NCBI GenBank assembly: GCA_015143295.1 | Contig: CM026571.1 | Location: 3,801,501 to 3,865,500 of the forward strand | DNA: 64,000 nucleotides | Direction: 5' to 3' | Source: Tetracentron sinense | Lineage: Eukaryota; Streptophyta; Magnoliopsida; Trochodendrales; Trochodendraceae | Shown: in pieces, positions 11,656 to 23,777 of the stretch | Layout of the letters: every line of letters starts with the position of its first letter | Position numbering within the stretch: the stretch's first letter is position 1 | Notes under the pieces: generated by a model | What the model was told of the DNA's origin: nothing | What the model saw: the letters and a program-made list of their open reading frames with translations, nothing else | Database searches by the model: none | Translations under genes and position numbers: made by a program

Positions 11656-12422
11656 CTGAAACTACCACAATCAACTTTATCATTTTAGTCTTCTTTTCCT
11701 CGCATGAACCTGAAAACAATAAACACACCCAAGTGAAGTATCGTAGTGGATAAATGGGCTTAAAGGGATTAACAAATGCAGTTTAAGGTACATAAAAGTG
11801 TAACAATTAGCACTGATCAGAGCCTCTGAGCGACACTTCTAGAATCCAGAGGAGGAGTTAGACTGGTTATTTTCGCCTTTTGTTTTCTAACTGTAGGACT
11901 CATGGAATAAATCTACCCATCTATTTAAAAAACCCAACTCTTTAATCTATGCACTCCTCTCTCTCTCTCTCACTCTCTCTCTCTCTCTGAAAAGCTCTCT
12001 AAAGAGAACAGACAAACCCCTTTAAACTAAAAAAATAGAATGAGCTCCCCCCACAAGCTATGTTGGGATAGTCCTCCTGTATTCCATAGGGATCTGTGTA
12101 TTTGAGAAAGACTACGTCTTTTGCTTTCTTCCTCACCTTCCCTCTGCCTTTTTTCTTCAAACTCATAAACCCTACTAAAAACCCTGATACAATAAAATAG
12201 CAAGAAGAAATTCAAACCAAACCTCATTTCTAAAATGGGTATACTGGGGCTGCCCATTACTCTGCAAACCCTGCAATTACTACAGAAGTTTTCCCATCTC
12301 ACTCTCTTTTGATATCAAAAATCTAGTGGGCGGTGGTGGGCAAAAGGTCTGATAAATAAATAATTGGTTCAACTAGATGAAAGAAAGAGAAGGTATGTCA
12401 TGGATTTCAAAGTTTTCAGGCT
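11656..12422. other. No gene recognised; CT microsatellite
   Basis: Beginning with probable glutamine synthetase intron on the minus strand. No further exon of that gene was found. A CT-rich microsatellite lies at 11954-11988. The open frames here are short and composition-driven. Confidence 0.5.
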
Positions 12423-12637
12423 ATGCCCAGAACCGAAGAGCTAGTGAAGCTCTTTTCCTCTTTAATTTTTAACCAAATGCATGTTTCCAGGTCTAACTCC
12501 AATCCCATGACAACATTGATCATGGTTTCTGCCTATGCATACTTGGGGCCACTGCATATTGGCAATGAACTCCATAGTTTTATAATCAATAGTATAATGG
12601 GGATCAACACAACATTGAGAAATGCCCAGAACCGAAG
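12423..12637 (+). pseudogene. PPR-like gene fragment between 16-bp direct repeats
   Basis: The + frame reads FNQMHVSRSNSNPMTT, then SAYAYLGPLHIGNELHSF and IINSIMGINTTLRNA. This resembles about one and a half pentatricopeptide repeats of plant PLS-class proteins (usual form: VLSACAHLGAL..GKELHSYI, with GNALIDMY following). Such proteins act in organelle RNA processing. Only about 70 residues remain. The 16-mer ATGCCCAGAACCGAAG occurs at 12423-12438 and again at 12622-12637, bracketing the segment. Assignment rests on pattern similarity only. Confidence 0.45.
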
Positions 12638-12656
12638 GCATTCCTCAAATTGTTAA

Positions 12657-13058
12657 GAGATAGGTATGAATCACTAAAACACAAAATATCAAATTACGTG
12701 AAATTACTGACAAGAACAAGAATCGAGTTTTTAACAGGATACTCATCCACATAATCACAAAAAATAAAGAAACAACATCAATACAAAATTTCTTATATGT
12801 TTATACTGATTCGAATCAACGGCCTAATCAACCCACATGATCATCATCTAAAACAACATCAATAATCTTTCATATAATTTTTTAAAAAAAACCAACAACA
12901 ACAACAATAAAGCATTTCAAAGGGTGAAAGAAAGAAATCCAATTAAAATTTAAATTACAAACAGAACAACAGAGATTGTGAATGACGAACATGGATCTGA
13001 GAGTTAGATCAAAACCCTAAATTTCATATTAGATTGTGTGGTGAGAAATTGAATTTAG
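12657..13058. other. No gene recognised
   Basis: AT-rich single-copy-looking DNA with short A-rich stretches. It ends in TTTAG, the left target-site copy of element B (13054-13058). Confidence 0.5.
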
Positions 13059-15156
13059 TGTTGGAGTAATTGGGCTAAATCCCTGCACACATAGCCACTT
13101 AGCAAATACGAACAGATAATAATACAATTAAATAAGCGAATTAATTATTTAATTATGATTGAGAATCACTTCACTGAGAGGCGCTACAAGTGAGTCTTTC
13201 TTGAAGATAGTCGAAGCCTCCCATGTGCAAGGGATATGGTAGCTCTATCTCCGGGATACAACTCAGCTCGGATTCTCTCCGATCTTCCCAACGAGTTTGC
13301 ACTACTCGGTAGAAGGCGGGGTACTGATCTTCCTTTAGGATGCCCTTTAAAATTAAATATATACATTTATATATTCATTTAATTAGGATCTTCCATTAAT
13401 CCAAATGTCCTAAAGTCCCATCGGATATATAGAAAAAAATTATCTAATTACTTAGATAATGTCCAAAATTACCATTTTACCCCTTAGGGTTTAAGGGTCT
13501 GTTTGGTTACAGGGTTAGGTCCACTCTGGTTTTGGTCTAATCCTAGTTTAACCTATTCTAGATTAGGTTTACTCCTACTCTGTTTGGTTACAGATTTTGA
13601 TTCTGTCCAACATCGATTTTGCACGGAATCTGATTTTGGTTTGGCCAGAATCAATTCTGTCAAAGGTCCTGTTTGGCTACAGATGTTAAGTTAATCCATT
13701 CTAACTTAATCCGAGTCTGTTTGGTCACAAGACTTCAGTTAATCTGATTTTATTAGTTTCTAGATTCTATTTGGCTACAAGTTAGCTTGTCTAGATTTAA
13801 CCCATTCCACAAGATACCCCCATTTCGATACGATAGTCCATATAGGATCCATTATGAGGAAATGGTAGGATCACCCGAAATCGGATGGTCACAAAGATGC
13901 ATCAGTCTATGACAGACTGATCCACTGTTCTACTTGATCTGGAATCCCAGATCGAGCAACCAAACAGTATGGACGGTTGAGAAGCCCGGAGGCATTCTGC
14001 AACCTCATCAGGAGCTGGACAAACTGTCCATTTCCTGGTATCCATAAATCTGGAACGATCCGGACAACCTGCTGGGTCTGGGTTCTGGAATATGGGTTCT
14101 AGGCCTCTGGATAATGGGTCAAGGTCACCATCTTCTCCATTGAGCTCAAGGTACACCATTAATGGAGAGCTCCAGGTTAGGGTCCTCCTAAGAGGTCCCT
14201 GGTACGGAGTCGTCCTGAAGGACCATGGCTAACTTAGAGTAGACTGGACCAGGGTGCACCTACTCTGGTCTGGGTCTTCTCTCTGGGCTCACTGGTCTGG
14301 GTACACGGATCAGGCTCTAGTCTCTTAGCTCCGTGGTCTGGGTACACGGAACAGGCTATACTCCACGGATCAAGCTCTGGTTTGAGTTCCAACAACTCTC
14401 AGACCATTTCCAAGGCCCTCTATTTATAGAGAACCAAGGTCCCCTTGCATGCGCATGGGCTCAACCACCTGGCTAGGCCCTCCTGCACCAAGCAAGCCAC
14501 ATAGCACACAGGGTCAAGCCTTGGTCAGAGCAGCCCATCATGGGCCTGCACGGACCTGCACCTACTGACCTAAGGCACTCATGGTCTGATCCACCTGACA
14601 CCCATCAGGTTTCTCAGATCGCACTCACAATCCACTGACCCAGATCAGCCCGAGCCTGAGACTTGATCAAACGGCTCTAATCAACCACACTGATCATCCA
14701 ATCAGGGTCAACCTAAATCTACAGTTGAGATTAGATCAACGGTCCTGATTTGCTCAAAAGAAATAGCGACTCAAGCGACTCGTGAAGTGCAAAGAGTGCC
14801 TCATAGCACCCAAAGCCCTATATCCGCACCGCACCTACACCCGCACTCGCGCACCCTAGATATCGTCTAAAGGAATTGGTGGGTCAAAGTCTCCACCACA
14901 TGCTTAGTTGTTGACAACTAAGCAAACACAGGGGGTAATTAAACTCTTTAGATTTTCTCTCATTTTCCAATGTGAGACTAAAGAACTAGGGGAAATGCAC
15001 TAAAAGTGTGTTTTCTCTCCTTCAAGAGGTTAAACACCCAACCTAAACAAAGATTAACTTAATGGAGGGTTTTAGTCTATGATTAAAATCAAAACCCCGG
15101 GTCCTAATGATCTAGTTTTTATTACTTTAAAAAGCAATTTTAAATCAAAATCAACA
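13059..15156 (-). repeat. 3' LTR of Copia B (left side)
   Basis: Begins TGTTGGAGTAATTGGGC and ends AATCAACA on the plus strand. The adjoining ATCCCCCACTT (15157 on) is the complement of the polypurine tract. Confidence 0.93.
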
Positions 15157-15764
15157 ATCCCCCACTTGATTTAAAATTGGTAAAGTAATTAAGAATTAAG
15201 TAAAACAAATTCGGACATCCAAGAATATCCTGTGCATAGATGTAAGTGTCTTTCGACTTGAATCTACACTTAGTGCAAACAAATCAAGAAATGCCAAAGA
15301 ACCCAGTGGACTATGCCTTAAACTGCAAAAATCATATTGATCAATCGGATTTTTCGCACACACAATCCTTTCAGAAGATATGTGTACTCATTCAGCTTAG
15401 TACATTAATGTTCATGCCTTACCCCTGTCTTACTGAGAGCTCTAGAGATTTAGCCAGAATCTTATAGAAGGTGACGAGCCTCCGACACTCAAAAAGGTGA
15501 GTCTATCAAAAGTGCTTATGCAACACTCCAGTCTAGTATAGGCCTATAGTTACTCATTAAGAGAATCCATTTAAATTCTCAACCTTATCGCAGAATTATC
15601 TATAGATCTACTGTATATAGACTTGCACTATTGACATCATCCTTAAGAAGGGACACAACTGAATTAACATTTCATTTATAGTGCATTTGCAGTTTCTTAG
15701 AAGGTTCGTTATTCCCGTTGAACCTAAGAGACTCATCAAGTTGGGTTTCCACCTAGTTTAACTG
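15157..15764 (-). other. Copia B 3' untranslated segment and purine tract
   Basis: Non-coding segment between RNase H and the 3' LTR, colinear with 8771-9350 of element A. Confidence 0.7.
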
Positions 15765-18700
15765 CTCAATTGGCTTCAGTCTCATTCCTTTAGATGTCTT
15801 CATCACAAGGTCTGTGCCAAGGCCCTTGGACAAGGGGTCAGCCAAATTCTCTTTGGACTTCACATACTGGATTGCGATTTTGTCCTCAGCAATCATACCT
15901 CTAACATGGTTATGCTTCAGGCGGATCTGTCTGAACTTGCCATTGTAGTTCTCACTCTATGCTTTGAGCATAGCCGCCTGGTTATCACAATAGATTGTGA
16001 CTACTGGCATGGGTGTCTCTCACATTGGCACATCAACCGAAATACTCTTGAGTCATTCAGCTTCTTCTCCAGCTGACGAAAGTGCAATGAACTCCGATTC
16101 CATGGTGGAATGAGTTATTCAAGTTTGCTTCTTGAACTTCCAGGAGATGGCTCCTCCTCCCATCGAGAAGATCCATGCAGTGACTGACTTTGATTCGTCT
16201 AGGCATGAATTCCATGTCGCATCACTAAATCCTTCAAGCACGACGGGTGACCTTTTATAGTGTAGAGCATAGGACAGTGTACCCTTAAGGTACCTCAGAA
16301 TTTTGATCAGTGCTACCCAGTGCAATCAACCAGGATTACTGGTATATCTGCATAACATCCTCACTACTTGGGCTATATCCAACCTAGTGCAATGCATCGC
16401 ATATATTAAACTACCAATTATCTATGAGTACTCCAGTTGAGAAACACATCTGCCTTCATTCTTTGTTAGTTTAATACTTGAATCAACTGGTGTAGGAGCC
16501 GGAGTACAATCAAACTGGTTGAACCTCCTTAGAATCTTCTCTATGTAGCTTGACTGAGAAAGCGCAATTCCTTCGTTGCTCCTAACAATCTTGATTCCAA
16601 GTGTAACGTTTGCTTCGCCCATATCTTTCATATCAAAGTTAGACGACATGAACTCCTTTGTATTGGCAACACTTTGATCATCCATTTCAAATATGAGCAT
16701 GTTGTCAGCATATAAACAAATTATCACCCCAGAGTTGTCTCTGAATTTGCTATATACACATATATCACCATTGTTGACTTGATACCCATCAACTAGAAGG
16801 ACGCTTTTAAATTTGTCATGCCATTGTTTTGGAGCTTGCTACAATCCATACAGTGACTTCAGAAGTTTGCAGACTTTCTCCTCATTCTTTGGCAGAACAT
16901 ATCCTTTAGGCTGATCCATGTATATTTCTTATTCAAGATCACCATTCAGGAATGCATTTTTGACGTCCATCTAATGAATAATCAGATCCTTGATTGAGGC
17001 CAATGCAATCAGCATCCTAATGGTGGTCAACCTAGCCATAGGGGCATAGGTGTCAAAATAGTCAAAACTCATTCGCTGTTTGAAACCTTTTGCAACCAAT
17101 CTAGCTTTGAACTTTGCTATGGATCCATCTTGTTTCAATTTCTTCTTGAAGATCCACTTGCACCCTACTGTCTTGTTTCCTGGAGGTAGGTCCACCAGGA
17201 TCCAAGTGTTGATGGAGTTGATAGAGTGCATCTCATCATCCATTGCCTCTTTCTAAAGATCTGCGTCTTTAGATGTCATAGCTTCAGTGTAGCTTGTTGG
17301 ATCCTTCTTGATCAAACAAATATACCCAGGGCCAAAATCCTTTGGAATTCTTGATCGAGTACTTCTTCTTGGTTCAAAAGGAATTGGGTCTTCAGGTTCT
17401 TTCCACTTAGAACTGGATTCCTGTTGGTCCCCACTACTTTTTGACTTCTCTTGAATGAGAATACATTTTGTCAATGAAGACGCAGTCAGTACCTCTGGTT
17501 CCTACCTTGGGGTTATTCAAGTTAGGCAATTTGACTTAGGTTAGACAACCCCAAACCCTAAGGTACTGCAGATTAGGTTTTCTTCCTTTTCATAATTCGT
17601 ACAGAATTGATTCTGCTTTTCATTGAGAAACTCTATTGAGAATGTGACAGGCTGATAGAAGTGCTTCACTCCAAAGATTTGGTGGTGCACCGGAGCTATT
17701 TAGCATGGTATTAACCATTTCTGTCAGAGTCTTGTTCTTCCTTTCTGCAACGTCATTTTACAGTGGTGTGTATGGTGCAGTTGTCTCATGACGGATCTCG
17801 TCATCTACACAAAACTTACTGAACTCTGAATCAAGATATTCTCCTCCTCTCTCAGTTCTAAGTATCTTGATTCTGGCTTCCTGGAAATTCTCAACTTCTG
17901 ATTTGAACACCTTGAATTTCTCAAATGCTTCGTCTTTAGTTCGGATGAGAAAAACATGCGTGTAGCGAGAGGCATCGTCGATGAAGGCGATAAAATATCT
18001 TTTCCCTCCTCTTGACTGTACACCAGTCATTTCATAGATGTTGCTATGAATAAGCTCAAGTAGCTTTGATTCTCTCTCTACGAACTTGAATGGAGGTCTC
18101 ACAATTTTACACTTGCTGCAGGCAATACATTTTTCATGGTTATCACTGGATGCATTAGCAATCAATCCTTGATTGGTCAAAGATTTTATTTTCTTAAAAT
18201 TAATATGACCTAGCCTACCATGCCATAAATCAAAAGACTCAGTGATATAAGCAGAAATAACTGGAGTTTCATTCATTGTGTTTAGCTTGAACATTCCAGA
18301 CACCAAATACCCTTTCCCTACAAATATTTCATTCTTGGTGAAAACAACCTTATCTGACACAAAAACCATCTTGTATCCGAGCTTGCCGAGTAGAGCTACC
18401 GACGCAAGGTTCTTACGAATATCTGGCATGTGCAAAACGTCCTTCAATTCAACGACATTTCCAGAGGTGAACTTCAGCTTTACTACTCCTCTTCCTGCGA
18501 CCCTTGAAGATGAAGAGTTACTCATAAACCTGTTCATTCTTTCCCCCACTAGTTCGTAGGAATCGAACATGTTCTTGTCACTGCAAACGTGACGAGTGGC
18601 TCCTGTATCAATCCACCACTCAGTCTCCTCGCCAATTATGTTGGCTTCAGTCACGATTGCGACCATGTTGACATTGTTTTTCTTCTGTTCCTTCTTCACA

Positions 18701-19588
18701 AACTTCTTCTTATTCTGAAAATTCCCACTTTTGTTAACCTTGCAGTTCTTGGCATAGTGCCCCATCTTACCACAAGAGTAACACTCCACATCCTTCTTGA
18801 AATTTTCGGCGATGTTGTTGTTGTTGCTATAGCCTTTCTATTGTGGACCCTTCTTCTATCCAAACTTCCCTATCCTCTTGAATTATTTCTTTCTTGGTTG
18901 AAACTTCCTTGATTGATTTGAATCAACCATATGAGCCTTAGCAGTCGGCTCATCCTTCTTATCCTGCTTCCTGCTCTCTTCTTCTATCCTGAAATAGTGC
19001 AATAGGGTTTCAAGATTCAAGTCTTTCTTCTTGTGCATCAACTTCGAGCGATACTTCTTTCAGGATGAAGGAAGTTTGGCAATTATAGCGTTGACATGGA
19101 AGGTTTCATCCAGAACCATTCCAGTCGAGGTAACCGCATCTGCTATCTTCTGCAGCTCTTGAATCTGCTCCATGATGGTCTTTCCATCAACCATCTTAAA
19201 TTTCAAGTAGTTTGCAACATGGAATTTTTTTGTTCCAGACTCCCCTGCTAGGTATACTAGCCTCAATACCTCCCACAAGTCTCTGGCTCGCTTGGTCTTC
19301 TTTGAGTGTTGGTCATATAACTGGTCCGACAATGAGTTGAGGATGTGATTCTGGGCTGTGTCATCATCATCAATCCACCTTTGTACTTGACAGATTGCTT
19401 ACTCTACATCCAATTCAGATACATCGGGACCATCTGGAATTTTCAGACACTCCTTCTTGAGGGCATAATCAACCTTTGATTGCATCAAGAAAAACTTCAT
19501 CTTCTGCTCCCAGCGGTAAAAGTTCTTTCCATCAAATCGAGGAATCGACTCTGCTTAGTTCTGTCCACGCATTTGCAAAGCAGCCATG
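15765..19588 (-). pseudogene. Copia B gag-pol remnants
   Basis: Read on the minus strand from the ATG near 19586. Gag is followed by the zinc knuckle CYSCGKMGHYAKNC (near 18780) and protease WWIDTGATRHVCSDK. The pre-integrase LWHGRLGHINFKKI and integrase core (IAFIDDASRYTHVFLI) run to about 17760. Reverse transcriptase (KARLVAKGFKQR, LIICLYADNMLIF-like) is at about 17250-16420 and RNase H (SDATWNSCLDESKSV) is at about 16330-15770. The best preserved stretch is 18789-17758. Broken, several breaks. Confidence 0.9.
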
Positions 19589-19611
19589 ATGATAGACATA
19601 TATCTTCAAAT

Positions 19612-21739
19612 TGTTGGTGTAATTAGGCTAAATCCCTGCACACATAGCCACTTAGCAAATACAAACAGATAATAATGCAATTAAATAAGCGAATGAATTA
19701 TTTAATTATGATTGAGAATCACTTCACTGAGAGGCGCTACAAGTGAGTCTTTCTTGAAGATAGTCAAAGTCTCCCATGTGCAAGGGATATGGCAGCTCTA
19801 TCTCCGGGATACAACTCAGCTCAGATTCTCTTCAGTCTTCCCAACGAGTTTGCACTACTTGGGAGAAGACGGGATACTGATCTTCCTTTAAGATGCCCTT
19901 TAAAATTAAATATATACATTTATATATTCATTTAATTTGGATTTTTCATTAATCTAAATGTCCTAAATTCCCATCGAATATATAGAAAGAGATTATCTAA
20001 TTATTTAGATAATTTCTAAAATTACAATTTTACCCCTTAGGGTTTAAGGGTCTGTTTGGTTACAGGATTAGGTCCACTCTGGTTTTGGTCTAATCCTGGT
20101 TTAACCTATTCCAGATTAGGTTTACTCCTATTCTGTTTGGTTACAGATTTTGGTTCTGTTCAGAATCGATTCTGCACAGAATCTGATTCTGGTTTGGCCA
20201 GAATCAATTCTGTCCTGGGCCCTATTTGGTTACAGATTTTAAGTTAATCAATTTTAACTTAATCCGAGTCTGTTTGGTCACAAGACTTCAGTTAATCTGA
20301 TTTTATCAGTTTCCAGATTTTGTTTGGCTACAAGTTCAGCTTGTCCAAATTTAACCCATTCCTCAAGATACCCTCGTTTGGGTACGATGGTCCATATAGG
20401 ATCCATCATGAGGAAATGGTAGGATCACCCGAAATCGGACGGTCACAAAGATGCATCAGTCCATGACAGACTGATCCACTGTTCTACTTGATCTGAAATC
20501 CCAAATCGGGCAACCGAACAGTATGGACGGTTGAGAAACCCGAATGCATTCTGCAACCTCATCAGGAGCTGGACAAATTGTCAATTTCCTGGTATCCATG
20601 GATCTGGATCAATCCAGACAACCTGCTGGGTCTGGGTTCTGGAATATGGGTTTTGGGCCTCTGGATAAGGAATCAAGGTCACCATCTTCTCCATTGAGCT
20701 CAAGGTCCACCATTAATGGAGAGCTTCAGGTTAGGGTCCTCCTAAGAGGTCCCTGGTACGGAGTCGTCCTGATGGACCATGGCTAGCTTAGAGCAGACTG
20801 GACCAGGGTGCACCTACTCTGGTCTAGGTCTTCTCTCTGGGCTCACTGGTCTGAGTATAAAGATCAGGCTCTAGTCTTTTTGGCTCTGTGGTTTGGGTAC
20901 ACGAAACAGGCTATACTCCACGGATCAAGCTCTGGTCTGAGTTCCAACAACTCTCAGACCCTCCCCAAGGCCCTCTATTTATAGAGGACCAAGGTCCCCT
21001 TGCATGCGCATGGGCTCAACCACCTGGCTAGGCCCTCCTGCACCAGGCAGGCCACATGGCACATAAGGTTAGACCTTGGTCAGAGCAGCCTGCACCCACT
21101 AACCCAAGGCACTCATGGTCTGATCCACCTGACACCCATTAGGGTTCTCAGATCGCACTCACGATCCGACGGCCCAGATCAGTCTGAACCTGAGACTTGA
21201 TCAGACGGCTCTGATCTACCACACTGATCATTCGATTATGGTCAACCTATATCTACGGTTGAGATTAGATCAACGGTCCTAATTTACTCAAAAGAAAGTG
21301 ACCCAAGTGACTCGCAATGATACGCACGTGCAAAGTGCAAAGTACAAAGTACGTCTCATAGCGCTCCAAAGCCCTATACCCGCATCCGAGCCCGTGTGTG
21401 TGCGTGTGCGGTCGCGCTTCGCTGCGAGCGTAGCTCGTGCACCCTAGATATCGTCTAAAGGAATTGGTGGGTCAAAGTCTCCATCATGCTTAGTTGTTGA
21501 CAACTAAGCATACAATGGGTAGTTAAACTCTTTAGATTTCTTTCATTTTCCGATGTGTGATTAAAGAACTAGGGGAAATGCACTAAAAGTATGTTTTCTC
21601 TCTTTCAAGAGGTTAAACACCCAACCTAAACAAAGATTAAATTAATGGGGGGTTTTAGTCCATGATTAAAATCAAAACCCCGGATCCTAATGATCCGATT
21701 TGTATTAATTTAAAAAGAAATTTTAAATCAAAATCAACA
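19612..21739 (-). repeat. 5' LTR of Copia B (right side)
   Basis: Begins TGTTGGTGTAATTAGGC and ends AATCAACA (plus strand). On the minus strand only about 25 nt separate the LTR end from the gag ATG, and no initiator-Met primer-binding motif is visible there. Confidence 0.93.
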
Positions 21740-22121
21740 TTTAGAGCAGAGATTTGAACCTGCAAAATGATCTTCATCTAGTGGCTTCGAAATCAGAGTC
21801 TCGGTGTGAGACGACAGTAGAGAAGGAAGAACAAACGTCTATGAAAGTCGAGGAAGATCGAGCGTCGTCGAGGAAATGACTTCTCTCTATTTTTAAGAGA
21901 AAACTTTTCCTTTTATAGAATATAATGGAAAACATTTCCATCAGAGAAAAAATTTTCAAGAAAAACTCTATTTTCAAACATACAAAACACTTGAAAAAAT
22001 TATTTTCTATTGGAAACAATTTTCATCTTTTGTTTTCCTTGCAAACAAACAGAGCCTTAGAGTCCAGCCTTAGGTTTCGGTCCAGCCTTAGGTTTCTAAA
22101 TGGATTTCATGGGTACAGTTT
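21740..22121. other. No gene recognised; possible MITE end
   Basis: Starts with the TTTAG target copy. The end of the stretch (TTGCAAACAAACAGAGCC, near 22040) resembles one terminus of a hAT/PIF-type MITE, but no partner end was found. A 17-bp phrase, TCCAGCCTTAGGTTTC, is repeated in tandem at about 22060-22095. Confidence 0.4.
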
Positions 22122-22428
22122 TATTTCTTTACGAGCAGAGTTTCCAAACACATTGGGGGTTTTTGGTATGTATTTAAGTGATAGAAGGACATTTCTATCC
22201 ATAATTTTTTATATTTTCCAACGTTCTCAGGCTCATATTTTAGGAAAATAAATATGAGGGTGTGTGTGCTTTTTATTTCTTTATGAGCAAGAGTTTCCAA
22301 ACACATTGGGGGGGTTTTTGGTAACTATTTAAGTGATAGAAGGACATTTCTATCCATAATTTTTTATATTTACCAACGTTCTCGGGCTCATATTTTAGGA
22401 AAATAAATATGAGGGTGTGTGTGCTTGT
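22122..22428. repeat. Tandem duplication, two units of about 155 bp
   Basis: 22122-22272 and 22273-22428 are nearly identical (GAGTTTCCAAACACATTGGG, AGTGATAGAAGGACATTTCT and TGAGGGTGTGTGTGCTT occur in both). They differ by a few bases and short indels. Open frames across them are by-products. Confidence 0.9.
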
Positions 22429-22479
22429 GTGCTTTGTCAAAATCTACCAAAAAAAATATTTAAGGAAAATAATCACCAC

Positions 22480-23120
22480 CTCCGTCGGTGACGCAAGGAG
22501 GTGCATCTCGGCTCCGTTTTACTTGCCACATGTCCTTTTAACCCACTTTAACTCTGGTTAAGAGTCATTCACCCCTGGGGTTCACCCATCTACTCTTGGT
22601 TTTTAGAATAAAAAACAAAGTTAATCACAGGGTTAAAAGTTTTTAACCCGGCGTTCATGTTAGTTGAAGGGGCTTTGTGAGAGCGAGGAGCAAGCGAACT
22701 ATTGCTCCATGTTTAAATTATTTCTGTAGCTGCTTCATACTGCAGAGTCCTAGGCCGCTGATCCTGATAAGGGCTTTTGGAATTCTGTGGGTCAAGAGTC
22801 AGGCAATGGATTTTCTTGGGCATAGCCTCTTCATTCATAGAAGGTGATAGCATGCATCTCACATTTCGTTGGACGGTGCACACTCTAACTTGCCACGTGT
22901 TCATTTTGACACACATTAACTATGATTAAGATTTATTAACCATTAAGGTTAAATAATTTAATATCAACTAAAAAAAAGGTTAAATAATTTAACCTTGTTT
23001 TTTTGGAAAAATTTTTAAAACAATTAACCACATGAGTGAGAATCATAACCAAGGTTCATTTTTTTACTGACTTTTTACTGAATCATAAGTCCTAACCAAG
23101 GTCTATTAATCATAACCAAG
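22480..23120. repeat. Two degenerate foldback repeats of the CACGTGT/GGTTAA family
   Basis: Segments at about 22510-22660 and 22860-23110 share the order GCCACRTGT, CNTTTNAACC, GGTTAAG, TTCACCC and CTTGGTTTTT with the larger foldback element at 31671-32055. Each has inward-facing GGTTAA / TTAACC stretches. The ends are eroded and not precisely defined. Confidence 0.5.
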
Positions 23121-23389
23121 GTTAAAAAAATTCTGTGGCTGAAGAGTAAGGACTTGCTTTTGTTGACTGACCTTGACTTGTCTCCACTGGGTTGGTAAGG
23201 ACTCGCTTTCGTTGACTGACTTTGGCTTATCGTCACGTTAAGGACTTTACTTTCTATGGCAGCCACAGGGAACTAATCTGAGAAGACTGTGGTACATCTA
23301 ATCCCCATTAGATAGTGGAGTGAGGGATTCAAACTAATGGACAGCTGAAATTGAGGCATGTTAATCATGATAACGTAACAGCTTACGTA

Positions 23390-23690
23390 TTTGAAAATAG
23401 AGACCGAATCACAGCCAATCGTGGTTGAACTCGGGGAAAGTTCAATCACACACACGTCAACACGTGTCTCTTTTAATCTTATTGATTAAGGTTAAATTCT
23501 TCTCATCCTTAAGGTTCAACAATTCAACTTTAGTTTAGAAAAAAATATTTAAAAAAATTTAACTTTAGAATTAAGAAATTTTAATCCTAAAGTTACCTTT
23601 TTTTATTATTAAAAAAAAAAAAAAAACCAAGTTTAGATAGTAGAACCTTAAAACTTTTATGGTTGAAGCAACAGTCAGTCAGTAAATTCT
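23390..23690. repeat. Foldback-family repeat just upstream of the kinase gene
   Basis: AATCACAGCCAATCGTGG, TTGAACTCGGGGAAAGTTCAATCACAC and ACACGTGTCTCTTTTAATC are shared, in reverse complement, with 55190-55345. The right part carries AACCTTAAA-type inverse motifs. It lies within 400 bp of the predicted kinase start codon. Confidence 0.6.
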
Positions 23691-23777
23691 AACGGCGTGA
23701 GCAATATCATGGTGGTTGATGCAATTGGGCTACCACTCTCCTCAACTATGGGTCCCCCCTCTCCTTCTCAGTATATC

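Larger units (their letters stand above)
13059..21739 (-). mobile_element. Copia element B (8.7 kb), complete insertion with 5-bp target duplication
   Basis: Same family as element A, minus strand. Boundaries are exact: LTRs TG...CA, with TTTAG at 13054-13058 and again at 21740-21744. LTRs are about 2.10 and 2.13 kb and differ by several percent (roughly 6% over the first 400 bp by eye), so it is moderately old. The internal part keeps all copia domains but is broken with several breaks. Confidence 0.95.
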
